Source: Bacteroidota bacterium
GTDB taxonomy: Bacteria; Bacteroidota; Bacteroidia; Chitinophagales; Chitinophagaceae
Assembly (NCBI GenBank): GCA_016183765.1
Contig: JACPEA010000004.1
Location: 1-64,000, forward strand
Direction of reading: 5' to 3'
DNA: 64,000 nt
Part shown: positions 34,898 to 44,556 of the stretch, in pieces
Layout: every line of letters starts with the position of its first letter
Numbering within the stretch: the stretch's first letter is position 1
Position numbers and translations under genes: made by a program
The notes under the pieces: generated by a model
The model's database searches: none
Seen by the model: the letters and a program-made list of their open reading frames with translations, nothing else
What the model was told of the DNA's origin: nothing

Positions 34898-36208
34898 ATG
34901 AAAAGACAGCTGACCCCACTCCTTCCGTTATTGGTATTCCTGGTACTGGCTTCTTCCTGCAGCCTGCAGAAACAGATCGCCAGGGAAGCAAAAAAAGACA
35001 TGCTGGCACAGCCTGACTTTACCCCGGCACATGTGGGCATCAGTATTTACGATCCTGCCGCACAAGAATACCTGTATAATTACCAGTCTGACAAATATTT
35101 TGTACCAGCCAGTAATACCAAACTGTTTTCCTGTTATGCCGCTTTGAAATACCTGGGAGATAGCCTGGTGGGGATCCGTTATGTAGACAAAGGTGATGGT
35201 ATTGTAGAAGTGGAAGCGAATGGTGATGCCAGTTTTCTGCATCCTGATTTTAAGGACCAGCCTGTGTTTGATTTCCTGAAAAAACAAAAGAAGATATTAT
35301 TGACGGATGATAACTGGAAAGACAATGCCCTTGGCGCCGGCTGGGCCTGGGATGACTATAACAGCGATTATATGGCGGAGAGAAGTATGATGCCTATCTA
35401 TGGTAATGTTGTACGCTTCACGTATACAGGTTCTCTCAGGGCATCCATTCCGTATTTTCAACAGCAGTTGCAGGAAACGGCTGCCACCGGTAAGGGAACA
35501 TTTACGGTAAGGAGGTCTTTTGGCAACAACCAGTTTTTTACAAGACCTGCCACAGGTAAATTTTCAGCAACGGATATCCCGTTTTATACCTCAGACAGAT
35601 CATTGCTGACCAGGTTGCTGGCCGATACCCTGAAAACGAATGTAGAACCGGTGCATCTTACCATCGATCGGTTGCCGGATGTAGTGAAAATATATTCACA
35701 ACCCACTGATTCGTTGCTGAAGATCATGATGCACAGAAGCGATAACTTTTTTGCCGAACAAACCCTGCTGATGGTGGGTAACGAAAAGCTGGCTATGATG
35801 AATACGGCAAAGATCATCGACACCCTTCTCAAGACAGACCTGAAAGACCTGCCCCAGAAACCCAAATGGGTAGATGGCAGCGGACTGAGCCGCTATAATC
35901 TTTTTACACCGCAGGATTTTGTCTGGGTACTTACACAAATGAAGAACGAATTTAACTGGGAGCGTATCAAGACCATTTTGCCAACCGGCGGAACCGGAAC
36001 CCTAAGCGGACTGTATAAAAATTATGAGGGACGCATTTTTGCCAAGACCGGAACACTCAGTAACCATGTGGCACTCAGCGGTTATATCCTTACCCGAAAA
36101 GGCAAACAACTGGTGTTCTCCGTGCTGGTAAATGCACACCAGACCTCTGCTGCCAATGTGCGTAAAGGGATCGAGAAGTTTCTGACCACGCTGATAGAGA
36201 AATATTAG
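34898..36208 (+). CDS. dacB: D-alanyl-D-alanine carboxypeptidase / PBP4 (S13)
   Basis: 436 residues from ATG 34898, which begins a lipoprotein-type signal (LLVFLVLASSC). The three penicillin-binding motifs are present: SNTK (SxxK) in VPASNTKLF, SDN (SxN) in MMHRSDNFFAEQ, and KTG in FAKTGTLSNH. PBP4 trims or cleaves peptidoglycan crosslinks in the periplasm. A longer form starting at 34844 would put 18 residues before the signal and is unlikely. Confidence 0.92.
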   Translation: MKRQLTPLLPLLVFLVLASSCSLQKQIAREAKKDMLAQPDFTPAHVGISIYDPAAQEYLYNYQSDKYFVPASNTKLFSCYAALKYLGDSLVGIRYVDKGDGIVEVEANGDASFLHPDFKDQPVFDFLKKQKKILLTDDNWKDNALGAGWAWDDYNSDYMAERSMMPIYGNVVRFTYTGSLRASIPYFQQQLQETAATGKGTFTVRRSFGNNQFFTRPATGKFSATDIPFYTSDRSLLTRLLADTLKTNVEPVHLTIDRLPDVVKIYSQPTDSLLKIMMHRSDNFFAEQTLLMVGNEKLAMMNTAKIIDTLLKTDLKDLPQKPKWVDGSGLSRYNLFTPQDFVWVLTQMKNEFNWERIKTILPTGGTGTLSGLYKNYEGRIFAKTGTLSNHVALSGYILTRKGKQLVFSVLVNAHQTSAANVRKGIEKFLTTLIEKY

Positions 36209-36236
36209 CGGCATACAGGTCCTTTTTGCAAACAGG

Positions 36237-38096
36237 TCATCTTCCGAACATCCGGTCCAGGTAATCCTCTTTGAATTCCAGGTAGGTAGGACTTCCGGTG
36301 GGTGTTACATTCGGACTGTTGCAGGTGAACAGTTCTTCCACCAGTACCAGCATTTCTTTCTGCGTTAAAGCCTGTCCTGCCTTGATGGCCTGTTGCCTGG
36401 CCATACAGCGCACCAGTTTCTCGCGTTTGCTGAATTTGACATCGCTGCTGAAATGTTTGAACTGTTCTATCAGCAATTCAATGGCGTGTTTTTCGTTGCC
36501 GGCCAATACATCGGCGGGTATGCCCTGTATCACAAAACTATTGTTGCCAAATGGTTCTACCTGGTAACCGATGGTCAGCAGGTCGGGCAGGAGCTCGGTG
36601 AGCAAAGCAGCATCTGAACCGGCTACTTCCAGTGTCACCGGGAACAGGCTTTGCTGTGTGGCCATCTGTTGCCCGTGGGCAGCCAGTCCGTACCGTTCAT
36701 AGAGTATCCGCTCATGCGCCAGTTGCTGGTGTACCAGTAAAAAACCGCTGTTGGTAGAAGCAATGATATAGGTGTTGTGTAATTGCAGCAAAGGAGTGTC
36801 GGGCAATACACGTAACCCGGTCTGCGGTTTTGGGCCAGTGGTTTGCAGTTGCTGCGGTAAAGCGCGTTCTGTGTTCTGCGTCGTGCTTTCGGAATTCGCT
36901 GGGTTGTAAAACGTTTTCCAGTGTTTCAATTCGCTCTTCTCCTGCTGATCATTCCGTTCAATAAAATGGGCCTGGTTCTTCTGGGTGAAGGTCTTGAACA
37001 GGTTGGAGGAGGAAGCGGCGTCTTTTTTGTCCGTGGTGAAGGGTTTACTTACCGCGTCTAATCCCTGTATTTCCGGGTTCAGCGTAAAATCCAGCGAGGG
37101 CGCAATACTGAACTGCGCCAGTGCATGTTTCACCGCAGCCTGCACAAATGCATACATGATCTTTTCATCCTCGAACTTGATCTCCTGTTTGGTAGGATGT
37201 ACATTGATGTCCACCTGCGATGGGTCCAGATCGATATACAGCACATAACTCGGAAAACTGTCTTTGGCGATCATCTCCTCAAAAGCACTGTTCACCGCAT
37301 GATTCAGGTAAGCGCTTTTGATGAAACGGTTGTTCACAAAAAAATACTGGTCGCCCCTTGTTTTACGGGCAGTTTCGGGTTTGCCTACAAAACCATAGAT
37401 ATTCATGTAATCGGTTTCTTCATTCACACTCACCAGTTTGGCGTTGTAGGAAGAACCCAGTATCTGTACAATACGTTGTTTCAGGTTGCCGGCTTCCAGG
37501 TGAAATACCTCCTGGCCATTGCTGGTGAGCGAGAAAAAGATGCCCGGGAATGCCATGGCCACACGGGTGAACTCGTCAACGATATGCCGCATTTCTGCTG
37601 CATTGCTTTTCAAAAAATTCCTGCGGGCGGGTACATTGAAGAACAGGTTCTTCATGCTGATACTGGTGCCCGCTGCACAGGCACAGGGTTCCTGTTTCAC
37701 CACCTGGCTGTTCTCTATCTCAAGATAAGTACCCAGTTCATCTTCGGCGCGCCGTGTCTTCAATTCTACCTGCGCCACCGCCGCCACAGATGCCAGCGCT
37801 TCGCCCCGGAAACCCATGGTCTTGATACGGAACAGGTCCTCGATATTCCGGATCTTACTGGTGGCATGACGCTCAAATGCCATACGGGCATCTGTTTCGC
37901 TCATGCCCCGGCCATTATCAATCACCTGTATCAGCGCTTTGCCTGCATCGGTCACGAACAGACGGATCTCGGTAGCGCCGGCATCGGCGGCATTTTCCAG
38001 TAATTCCTTAACGGCACTGGCCGGCCGCTGGATCACTTCCCCCGCCGCTATCTGGTTCGCAATATTGTCCGGTAATAACTGTATGATATCCGCCAC
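36237..38096 (-). CDS. mutL: DNA mismatch repair protein MutL
   Basis: 619 residues from a GTG start at 38094-38096. The N-terminal GHKL ATPase has LPDNIANQIAAGEV, DNGRGMSETDA, RHATSKI and GFRGEALASV. A linker of low conservation (about 340-430) leads to the C-terminal dimerisation domain. MutL couples MutS mismatch recognition to excision. An exact -7 element lies at 38123-38130; no in-frame ATG is found near the start. It is divergent from pepF. Confidence 0.96.
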   Translation of the reverse strand: MADIIQLLPDNIANQIAAGEVIQRPASAVKELLENAADAGATEIRLFVTDAGKALIQVIDNGRGMSETDARMAFERHATSKIRNIEDLFRIKTMGFRGEALASVAAVAQVELKTRRAEDELGTYLEIENSQVVKQEPCACAAGTSISMKNLFFNVPARRNFLKSNAAEMRHIVDEFTRVAMAFPGIFFSLTSNGQEVFHLEAGNLKQRIVQILGSSYNAKLVSVNEETDYMNIYGFVGKPETARKTRGDQYFFVNNRFIKSAYLNHAVNSAFEEMIAKDSFPSYVLYIDLDPSQVDINVHPTKQEIKFEDEKIMYAFVQAAVKHALAQFSIAPSLDFTLNPEIQGLDAVSKPFTTDKKDAASSSNLFKTFTQKNQAHFIERNDQQEKSELKHWKTFYNPANSESTTQNTERALPQQLQTTGPKPQTGLRVLPDTPLLQLHNTYIIASTNSGFLLVHQQLAHERILYERYGLAAHGQQMATQQSLFPVTLEVAGSDAALLTELLPDLLTIGYQVEPFGNNSFVIQGIPADVLAGNEKHAIELLIEQFKHFSSDVKFSKREKLVRCMARQQAIKAGQALTQKEMLVLVEELFTCNSPNVTPTGSPTYLEFKEDYLDRMFGR

Positions 38097-38122
38097 TACA
38101 AATCCTGGTTTGATAAAGGGAG

Positions 38123-38130
38123 CAAAAATA
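38123..38130 (-). promoter_or_regulatory. -7 element of the mutL promoter
   Basis: TATTTTTG on the minus strand, 26 nt before the GTG start of mutL. Confidence 0.6.
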
Positions 38131-38188
38131 CCACTCTCCTTTAACTTTTTGAAAGTTTTAAAACTTTCTCAAAGTTGCTCCCTTGGCG

Positions 38189-38196
38189 TAAATTTG
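38189..38196 (+). promoter_or_regulatory. -7 element of the pepF promoter
   Basis: TAAATTTG matches TAnnTTTG exactly and lies 20 nt before the ATG at 38217; it rules out the upstream TTG at 38175. Confidence 0.65.
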
Positions 38197-38216
38197 CCGT
38201 TCTAAACAGCCTGAAT

Positions 38217-39935
38217 ATGACATTGAGTGCGGATATTAAGAAACTGGAACGCCATTTTGTTCCCCAAGGTTTTGTAGTGACCGATTGGGCCTCCCTGGAG
38301 CCTTTTTTCAAAGACCTGTCAGAAAGGAAACTGGATTCCCGGTCCGACCTGGAGAAATGGCTGAAAGATATGAGTGAGATAGAAGCCGTAGTGAGCGAAG
38401 ATGCCTGCTGGCGCCAGATCAAAATGACCTGCGACACCACCGATAAATCGCTGGAAGAGGCGTTCACCTATTTCTGCATGGAGATACAGCCCAAACTGCA
38501 ACCCTATGCCGACCTGCTGAACCGGAAACTGGTAAACTGCTCCTTCACCCGGGAACTGGACCAGCAGAAATATTTCACGTACCTGCGCAGTGTCAAAAAG
38601 AATATCGACCTGTTCCGCGAAGCCAATATACCATTGCAGGCAGAACTGAGCGTAATGCAGCAGCAATATGGCGCCATTGCCGGTAAAATGACGGTAGAAG
38701 TGGGCGGACAGGAATATACCCTGCAACAGGCAGCTAAATTCCTGGAAAGCCACGACCGGAAATTGCGGGAAGAAGTATACCGCAAAATACAGGAGAGAAG
38801 ACTGCAGGATAAACAGGCCATGCACGACCTGTACACGCAGCTTGTGCATAAAAGGAACGAAGTGGCCAAGAACGCCGGTTTTGCCAATTACCGCGACTAT
38901 AAGTTTGTGGAACTGGGCCGTTTCGATTATAGCAAGGAGGACTGTTTCCAATTCCATGAAGCGGTGAAACTGCATGTGCTGCCACTGATAGAGAAGATCT
39001 ACCAGAAGAAAAAAGAGAAACTAAAACTTGATACCCTGCGCCCATGGGATACAGAAGCGGAACCGGAAGGGGTGGAGCCACTGAAACCCTTCACCAATGG
39101 TAACGATCTCTACGAGAAATCGGTGAAGTGTTTTGAGCAGATGAACCCGTTTTTTGCCGATTGCTTGCGAAAGATGAACGATTTGAAACATTTTGATCTC
39201 GAAAGCCGCAAAGGCAAAGCTCCCGGTGGATATAACTGTCCGCTGTCTGAAAGTGGTGCACCTTTCATTTTCATGAATGCTGCCGGGCAAATGAGCGATG
39301 TTACCACCATGGTACACGAAGGTGGACACGCCATACATTCTTTCCTGGCACACGAACTGGAACTGAGTGCGTTCAAAGAATATCCAATGGAAATTGCCGA
39401 AGTGGCCAGCATGAGCATGGAGCTGTTCAGCATGAATCACTGGGAAGCGTTCTTCGATAACCAGGAAGACCTGAAACGCGCCAAAGAACACCAGCTTGAA
39501 AGGACCATCACCATTTTCCCCTGGATCGCGATTATTGATAAGTTCCAGCATTGGGTATACGAAAACCCCGATCATACCATCGAAGAGAGAACAACGGAAT
39601 GGATGAAGATCCTGAATGAATTCTCTACCAACAGCATCGATTATACCGGCCTGGACATGTTCCGCGAAATAGGCTGGCAGCGCCAGTTACACCTATTTGA
39701 AGTGCCTTTCTATTATATCGAATATGGAATTGCCCAGTTAGGCGCCATTGGTATGTGGATGCAGTACCAGCAAAACCCGCAACAGGCTTTGCAGAACTAC
39801 ATCAATGCCCTGAGCCTGGGCGGCACCAAAACCTTACCGGAATTATACAAGGCAGCCGGTCTGAAATTCGACCTGTCTCCCGCCCATATCAAAACACTGA
39901 TGGAATTCACCGCCACCGAAATGGATAAGCTGTAA
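38217..39935 (+). CDS. pepF: M3-family oligoendopeptidase F-type metallopeptidase
   Basis: 572 residues. The zinc motif HEGGH is at about 367-371 in MVHEGGHAIHSFL, followed by the third ligand Glu in EIAEVASMSME. M3 peptidases clear short peptides in the cytoplasm; no signal peptide is seen. The N-terminal half is the helical lid. It is monocistronic with a strong terminator. Confidence 0.94.
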   Translation: MTLSADIKKLERHFVPQGFVVTDWASLEPFFKDLSERKLDSRSDLEKWLKDMSEIEAVVSEDACWRQIKMTCDTTDKSLEEAFTYFCMEIQPKLQPYADLLNRKLVNCSFTRELDQQKYFTYLRSVKKNIDLFREANIPLQAELSVMQQQYGAIAGKMTVEVGGQEYTLQQAAKFLESHDRKLREEVYRKIQERRLQDKQAMHDLYTQLVHKRNEVAKNAGFANYRDYKFVELGRFDYSKEDCFQFHEAVKLHVLPLIEKIYQKKKEKLKLDTLRPWDTEAEPEGVEPLKPFTNGNDLYEKSVKCFEQMNPFFADCLRKMNDLKHFDLESRKGKAPGGYNCPLSESGAPFIFMNAAGQMSDVTTMVHEGGHAIHSFLAHELELSAFKEYPMEIAEVASMSMELFSMNHWEAFFDNQEDLKRAKEHQLERTITIFPWIAIIDKFQHWVYENPDHTIEERTTEWMKILNEFSTNSIDYTGLDMFREIGWQRQLHLFEVPFYYIEYGIAQLGAIGMWMQYQQNPQQALQNYINALSLGGTKTLPELYKAAGLKFDLSPAHIKTLMEFTATEMDKL

Positions 39936-39948
39936 ACTGCCTCGCACA

Positions 39949-40006
39949 CGAAGAAAAAGAGAAGGGAACTTCGGAATATCCTTCTCTTTTTCTTCGTTTC
40001 TCTTTT
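39949..40006 (+). terminator. pepF terminator, 17-bp perfect stem
   Basis: 39949-39965 pairs without mismatch to 39980-39996 around a 14-nt loop, followed by a T-rich run. Confidence 0.9.
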
Positions 40007-40021
40007 ATTGAAATCATCCTC

Positions 40022-40053
40022 CCAACAAAAAACGCCGCCTACCCGGCAGCGTT
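40022..40053 (-). terminator. ricT terminator
   Basis: AACGC-GCC pairs with GGC-GCGTT (40031-40053, one mismatch), followed on the minus strand by TTTTTTG. Confidence 0.8.
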
Positions 40054-40062
40054 TCTATTATA

Positions 40063-41517
40063 TTAATTTTCCTTAGGCGGTTCCTGTCTGGGTGGCCCCT
40101 GCGGCGGCTTCTGTCCCTGTGGTCTTGGCCCCTGGTTCCTTTGCCCTCCCTGCTGTCCCCCGCGGTTTTGTTGCGGAGGTCTTTGTCCCTGAGGTCTCTG
40201 TTCTCTCTGGTTGGGTTGTTTGGGTGCCTGTCCGCCGCCTTGCTGCTGCGCTCCACGGTTTTGTTGCTGTGGCCTGCCCCCTTGTTTCTGTCCCTGTCCG
40301 CCGGCATCTCTTTGACCCTGTGGCCTGCCTCCCTGGTTTCTTCCGCCCTGGTTCTTTTGTCCCTGCTGGTTACCACGGTTACCACGCTCCTGGTCTCTTC
40401 TGCGGCGGTCGTTTTTTTCCAGTGTTTTTAAACTGATCTGTCCTACCAGGTCAACAAATGCTGCCGGTTCATTTTCTTCCCTTTGTTTACTGCTTACAAT
40501 TTCAATGGCCTGTAATTCATCCACTTTCTGCCCTTCGCGGTTCAGTCGTTTGATCTCTTTTACGCGTTGTATGGTCAGTGGGTAGTGTTTGGTGTTATTG
40601 GGCAACACATACCACATCAGGTTCTTGAAGATATCTTTTTTGATCAGGTGTGCGGTACCCATGGCGGTATCCAGGGTTTCTGCATAATCGGGAAACTGCT
40701 GCAGCGCATCCAGGTAAGTATCCAGTTCGTAGTTCAGGCAGCATTTCAGCCTGCCGCACTGGCCGCTCAGTTTGGTTTGATTGATGGAGAGGTTCTGGTA
40801 ACGGGCGGCGGTGGTATTTACGCTCTTGAACTCGTTCAGCCAGGTACTGCAGCACAATTCGCGGCCACAGCTTCCGATACCACCCACTTTGGCGGCTTCC
40901 TGGCGGATACCGATCTGGCGCATTTCCACTTTTACTTTAAAATCGCTGGCATATACTTTGATCAGCTCACGAAAATCCACCCGGTCGTCGGCGGTATAAA
41001 AGAATGTGCCCTTTTTGCCATCGGCCTGTATCTCCACTTCGCTCAGTTTCATTTGTACATTCAACTGGCGGGCAATGGCACGGCTGCGGGCCAGGATCTC
41101 TTTTTCCCGGCTTTTACTGATCTGGAAGGTCTCAATATCCCTTTCCGAACTACGGCGCAGGATCTTTTTCATTTCCGCACTGAACTCATCTACCCCTTTT
41201 TTCTTCATCTGCAGGCGTACCAGTTCACCGGTCAGGCTTACTTCGCCTACGTCAAAACCACTCACCCCTTCTACGGTCACATAATCACCTTTGTCAAAAT
41301 ATTGTAATGTGGTATTGCGGTAGAATTCTTTACGGCTTCCCTGTTTAAAAGTGATCTCAATGACCTTACAATTGCTTTCAGGGTCGCTGAATGGAAGGTT
41401 TAACAACCAGTCGTGCACATTCATCCGGTTACAGCCACCCGTGCTGCAACCGCCGTTGCTTTTGCATCCCCCCGGTTTTCCCCCGTCTTTGGAGGAACTA
41501 CATGATCCACAGCCCAT
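40063..41517 (-). CDS. ricT: PSP1-domain protein RicT (YaaT) with long Gly/Gln/Arg tail
   Basis: 484 residues. A Cys-rich N-terminus (GCGSCSSS, then CSTGGCN) precedes the PSP1 core (about 45-290), which has conserved cysteines in GSCGRELCCSTW and GQCGRLKCCLNYE. In Bacillus, RicT joins RicA and RicF in an Fe-S complex that supports RNase Y. The last ~115 residues are low complexity, rich in Gly, Gln, Arg, Asn and Pro with repeated GQR, GGR and RPQGQ motifs; they are likely disordered and could bind RNA. It follows holB in the same direction, the same neighbour as in Bacillus. Confidence 0.9.
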   Translation of the reverse strand: MGCGSCSSSKDGGKPGGCKSNGGCSTGGCNRMNVHDWLLNLPFSDPESNCKVIEITFKQGSRKEFYRNTTLQYFDKGDYVTVEGVSGFDVGEVSLTGELVRLQMKKKGVDEFSAEMKKILRRSSERDIETFQISKSREKEILARSRAIARQLNVQMKLSEVEIQADGKKGTFFYTADDRVDFRELIKVYASDFKVKVEMRQIGIRQEAAKVGGIGSCGRELCCSTWLNEFKSVNTTAARYQNLSINQTKLSGQCGRLKCCLNYELDTYLDALQQFPDYAETLDTAMGTAHLIKKDIFKNLMWYVLPNNTKHYPLTIQRVKEIKRLNREGQKVDELQAIEIVSSKQREENEPAAFVDLVGQISLKTLEKNDRRRRDQERGNRGNQQGQKNQGGRNQGGRPQGQRDAGGQGQKQGGRPQQQNRGAQQQGGGQAPKQPNQREQRPQGQRPPQQNRGGQQGGQRNQGPRPQGQKPPQGPPRQEPPKEN

Positions 41518-41822
41518 ATTGAACAGATAAGTGGTTAGTTAATAAAATGAGAGGGACTGTTTGGACGGGCAATAGTACTGCTATGATGCTTTGGTTGTGT
41601 CACTCACGTCAGGGTCCGGGGCGTTGATCGGCCCGGCCGGTACAAACGTGATGCTCGCATCTGCCTTCAAAATATATTGATAAGCGTAAAACAGTGCAAC
41701 GTGTATGACTGGGAACCGGTTTCAGGGTACCCCCAACCTTACACAAACCCACACAAAATCCTTCTCACTGCCTGGTTGGCATGTATGGTCAGGCACCTGC
41801 CCTCCGATACCACCTTCCGAAG
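41518..41822. other. 305-bp gap between holB and ricT
   Basis: No confident gene. On the minus strand an open frame of about 46 codons ends at 41583 and begins after a stop near 41723, but it has no ATG or GTG at its head. GC-rich blocks around 41620-41645 can form hairpins. It may be the leader of ricT or an unrecognised small RNA. Confidence 0.4.
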
Positions 41823-43022
41823 CTAGTTCATCAAAATTAGGGTTTTGTTCTGAATGATATGGTACAGTTTAATGCTCAGGGCCTGGAACAGCATTTTGGC
41901 ATTGGCATTCCGCTCTATATAGTAGGCGGCCCGGTCAAGCTCCTCAATAATGGCCTGTTGCTGGCTCACAGAAGCTATTTTGTTCAGTCTTTGGGCAAAA
42001 TCCTTCTCATGATCGCCCAAAAACACCCCATCTGCCCCCAATATCTTGATCCGGATGCTCTGCTCAAGCAGGTGGTTAAAATAGCGGAGGAACTGTTTCT
42101 GTTTCTCTCTGCCCAGTTTGGCGGCTTCTTCGGTGAATTTCACCTGTGCCATGGGACCACCTTTCAGGGTGGCATTCAGCCATTCGCGAAGCAGGCTCTG
42201 CCAGTCCTGGTCGGCATGTTGTATCAGTTGCAGGGCTTCCCGGTAATTACCCTCGCAGATCCCGGCTATTTGCCGGGCAGCATCCGGGGCCAGTTTGGCC
42301 CTTTCTATGAGTGCCTGCTCTATTTCGCTGTTGCCGGGCATGGGTATCTTTACCAACTGGCAGCGACTCAATATGGTCGGGAGTATCTGCTCATCGTTCT
42401 CAGCCACCAGGATGAATAAGGTATTGGGTGGGGGCTCTTCTATCAGTTTCAGTAGTTTGTTGCCCTCCTTGCCCAGGTATTCCGGCATCCAGAGCAGCAG
42501 CACTTTGTATTCGCTTTCAAAACTTTTCAGGCTCAGTTGCCGGTTGATCTCGTTGCATTCTTCTGCGGTGATATTACCCTGTTTGTTCTCAGCACCAATG
42601 AATTGCAACCAGTCGTACACATTGCCGTAAGGGTAATTTTTCAGGAACTCCCTCCACTCAGCTATATAATCCGAACTAACGGGTTTATCGCCCGATTTTT
42701 TTGGGATCACCGGGTAGGTGAAATGAAGGTCCGGATGTATCAGCTGTTCAGCACGTTGAAAAGCCGGCTGGCCGGCAATGGCATCAGGATGTATATAGGT
42801 GGGGGTAGGTTCCAGTGCCGTCATGCCACCGAACAGGTCTTCCACTACCGGTGCAGGTTGGGGAAGTGATACGATGTATTGCGCAAAAGCCAATGCCAGC
42901 GGCAAAGCGCCGCTTCCTTCCTTGCCCAGGAACAGCAAAGCATGGCTCAAACGGTTCTGTTCTACCATTTCGGCCAGGTGTTGTTTGACCGCCTGCTGAC
43001 CTATCACATCTTTGAATAACAT
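41823..43022 (-). CDS. holB: DNA polymerase III delta' subunit-like clamp-loader protein
   Basis: 399 residues. FKDVIGQQAVKQHLAEMVEQNRLSHALLFLGKEGSG is the N-terminal AAA+ start with a weak P-loop; LLKLIEEPPPNTLFILV and ILSRCQL (SRC motif) follow. An insert of about 80 residues (70-150) is typical of Bacteroidota homologs. It is part of the clamp loader that places the sliding clamp on DNA. Neighbouring ricT supports the assignment. Confidence 0.9.
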   Translation of the reverse strand: MLFKDVIGQQAVKQHLAEMVEQNRLSHALLFLGKEGSGALPLALAFAQYIVSLPQPAPVVEDLFGGMTALEPTPTYIHPDAIAGQPAFQRAEQLIHPDLHFTYPVIPKKSGDKPVSSDYIAEWREFLKNYPYGNVYDWLQFIGAENKQGNITAEECNEINRQLSLKSFESEYKVLLLWMPEYLGKEGNKLLKLIEEPPPNTLFILVAENDEQILPTILSRCQLVKIPMPGNSEIEQALIERAKLAPDAARQIAGICEGNYREALQLIQHADQDWQSLLREWLNATLKGGPMAQVKFTEEAAKLGREKQKQFLRYFNHLLEQSIRIKILGADGVFLGDHEKDFAQRLNKIASVSQQQAIIEELDRAAYYIERNANAKMLFQALSIKLYHIIQNKTLILMN

Positions 43023-43070
43023 TGCAGATTCGGGATTCTAAGGCGTCAAAAGTAAAGGTTCCTGAAAAGA

Positions 43071-43106
43071 AAAAGGAGAATGTTTGTTAACAAACATTCT
43101 CCTTTT
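43071..43106. terminator. 36-bp perfect palindrome, gpx terminator
   Basis: An 18-bp stem without loop mismatches (AAAAGGAGAATGTTTGTT and its exact complement) lies 34 nt past the glutathione peroxidase stop. On the minus strand it ends in CCTTTT followed by T-rich sequence. It may also shield holB from readthrough. Confidence 0.8.
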
Positions 43107-43139
43107 CAAAAACATATGATCCGCAAATACGTGAATGGA

Positions 43140-43673
43140 TTATTTCAGGTATTTCAAAATTTCTTCGCTGTCGGGTTTTACTTTGCTTTCAAAATAGGCG
43201 ATCATTTTGCCGTTCTCATCCAGCAGGAATTTGTTAAAGTTCCATTTGATCTCTGCATCCAGCACACCGTTCTGGTTTTTGTGGGTAAGCCACTGGTAGA
43301 TAGGGGCGGTATCATCTCCTTTCACGCTTACTTTGCTGGCCAGCGGGAAAGTTACGCCAAAACGGGCTTTACAGAATTCCTGGATCTCCCCATCGCTGCC
43401 TGGCTCCTGTCCGCCGAAATTATTGGCCGGGAAACCTACGATCACAAGTTTATCCTTGTATTGTTCATACACTTTTTCCAAAGCTTCGTACTGGGGGGTA
43501 TACCCACATTTGGAAGCTGTGTTCACCACCAGTATCTTTTTACCCTTGAACCTGGCAAAATCAATGGTCCCACCTTCAATGGATTTCACTTTAAAACTAT
43601 GTATGGACGGGTTGCCCGGTAAGGTAAAAGCGCTCAGCATAACTGCAATGGCAATGGTTAGGTAGTATTTCAT
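43140..43673 (-). CDS. glutathione peroxidase-family thiol peroxidase, exported
   Basis: 177 residues. An N-terminal signal (MKYYLTIAIAVMLSAFTLPG) is followed by the peroxidase domain with the peroxidatic Cys in ASKCGYTPQY (about 56), and the Gln and Asn/Trp context GFPANNFGGQEPG. Cys replaces selenocysteine, as in most bacteria, and such enzymes usually use thioredoxin. It should reduce hydroperoxides in the periplasm. It is monocistronic. Confidence 0.92.
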   Translation of the reverse strand: MKYYLTIAIAVMLSAFTLPGNPSIHSFKVKSIEGGTIDFARFKGKKILVVNTASKCGYTPQYEALEKVYEQYKDKLVIVGFPANNFGGQEPGSDGEIQEFCKARFGVTFPLASKVSVKGDDTAPIYQWLTHKNQNGVLDAEIKWNFNKFLLDENGKMIAYFESKVKPDSEEILKYLK

Positions 43674-43780
43674 GGTTGGTTGTTTTTGTAAAGAACAGAT
43701 AAATATAAAAAAGGTTTTGCATTAGGAACGGTTAAAAGTGAATAATAATGGCAAGCGTATGATCGTTTTACCATAATCCA

Positions 43781-43808
43781 ATTACTAACTATTGACTATT
43801 AACTACCC
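43781..43808. repeat. heptamer array at the 3' end of the comF-like gene
   Basis: ATTACTA, ACTATTG, ACTATTA, ACTACCC are four 7-bp units overlapping the stop codon at 43803-43805. The unit is the reverse complement of that in the array at 44557-44591. Confidence 0.7.
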
Positions 43809-44504
43809 AGTATATCCTACTGCCGCCACGCTCAACTGTGTTCCGGGGATTTCCAGTATAGACGATCCGCAGGCTTCCAGGGTTGCCCCGGTGGTGATCA
43901 CGTCATCCACGAGAAGGATATGTTTGTGGGTCAGCGATTCCGGCTGTGTCACTGCGAACACATTTTCCATATTCTGCCAGCGGCTTAACCGGTTACGATG
44001 GGTTTGTGTTTCGGTAAAACGCACCCGGGTTACGGCATTGATAAGAACGGGCTTTTTCCATATCTCCCTGATGCCTTCGCATAACAGGGCTGACTGGTTA
44101 TAACCACGGATGAATTCTTTCTGCGGATTCAGTGGAAGGGGTATCATCACTTCTACTCCCGCAAAGCGTTCAGCATTGGCCAGTGCATGTCCCAGCATCC
44201 TGCCTAAAAAATAGCCTGCTTCCCGGTTATTCTTATATTTTAACTGAACCAGCAGGTGTTGCAGTAATGAAGCTTTGGTAAAATAATAAACTGCTGCGGC
44301 ATGATTCACTGGTAATCTTCCATAGAAAGTTTTTTCTACCGGGTTACCGGCTTTGTTAAAGAATCCGGTAACCGGCAAACGGTGTATGCAGCGGGTACAT
44401 AGGAACTGCACATCAGATACCAGGGCCGAGCCGCAACCCTCACAGTTATGCGGATAAAAAAGATGCAACAGGGAAGACAGGTATTTGCTACCAAAACTGG
44501 TCAT
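43803..44504 (-). CDS. ComF-family phosphoribosyltransferase-like protein
   Basis: 233 residues from ATG 44502-44504; an ATG seven codons upstream (44525) is also possible. An N-terminal zinc finger (CEGCG and CTRC) precedes a PRTase domain with the PRPP-binding VLLVDDVITTGATLEACG. ComF is needed for natural DNA uptake in several bacteria, although family members occur widely outside competence loci. It follows radA on the same strand. Confidence 0.88.
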   Translation of the reverse strand: MTSFGSKYLSSLLHLFYPHNCEGCGSALVSDVQFLCTRCIHRLPVTGFFNKAGNPVEKTFYGRLPVNHAAAVYYFTKASLLQHLLVQLKYKNNREAGYFLGRMLGHALANAERFAGVEVMIPLPLNPQKEFIRGYNQSALLCEGIREIWKKPVLINAVTRVRFTETQTHRNRLSRWQNMENVFAVTQPESLTHKHILLVDDVITTGATLEACGSSILEIPGTQLSVAAVGYTG

Positions 44505-44556
44505 GATGCAAATTTCCTTTGGCATTGCATAGGGAAATCAGGTATTTACCGCAATT

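Noticed and set aside
37125..38003. Long open frame (292 codons) on the plus strand opposite mutL
   Set aside because: It lies wholly antisense to a well-supported mutL and has no protein-family features.
40567..41307. 246-codon plus-strand frame opposite ricT
   Set aside because: It mirrors the ricT coding frame and resembles no known protein.
41583..41723. Minus-strand open frame in the holB-ricT gap
   Set aside because: No start codon, a stop directly upstream and no recognisable family.
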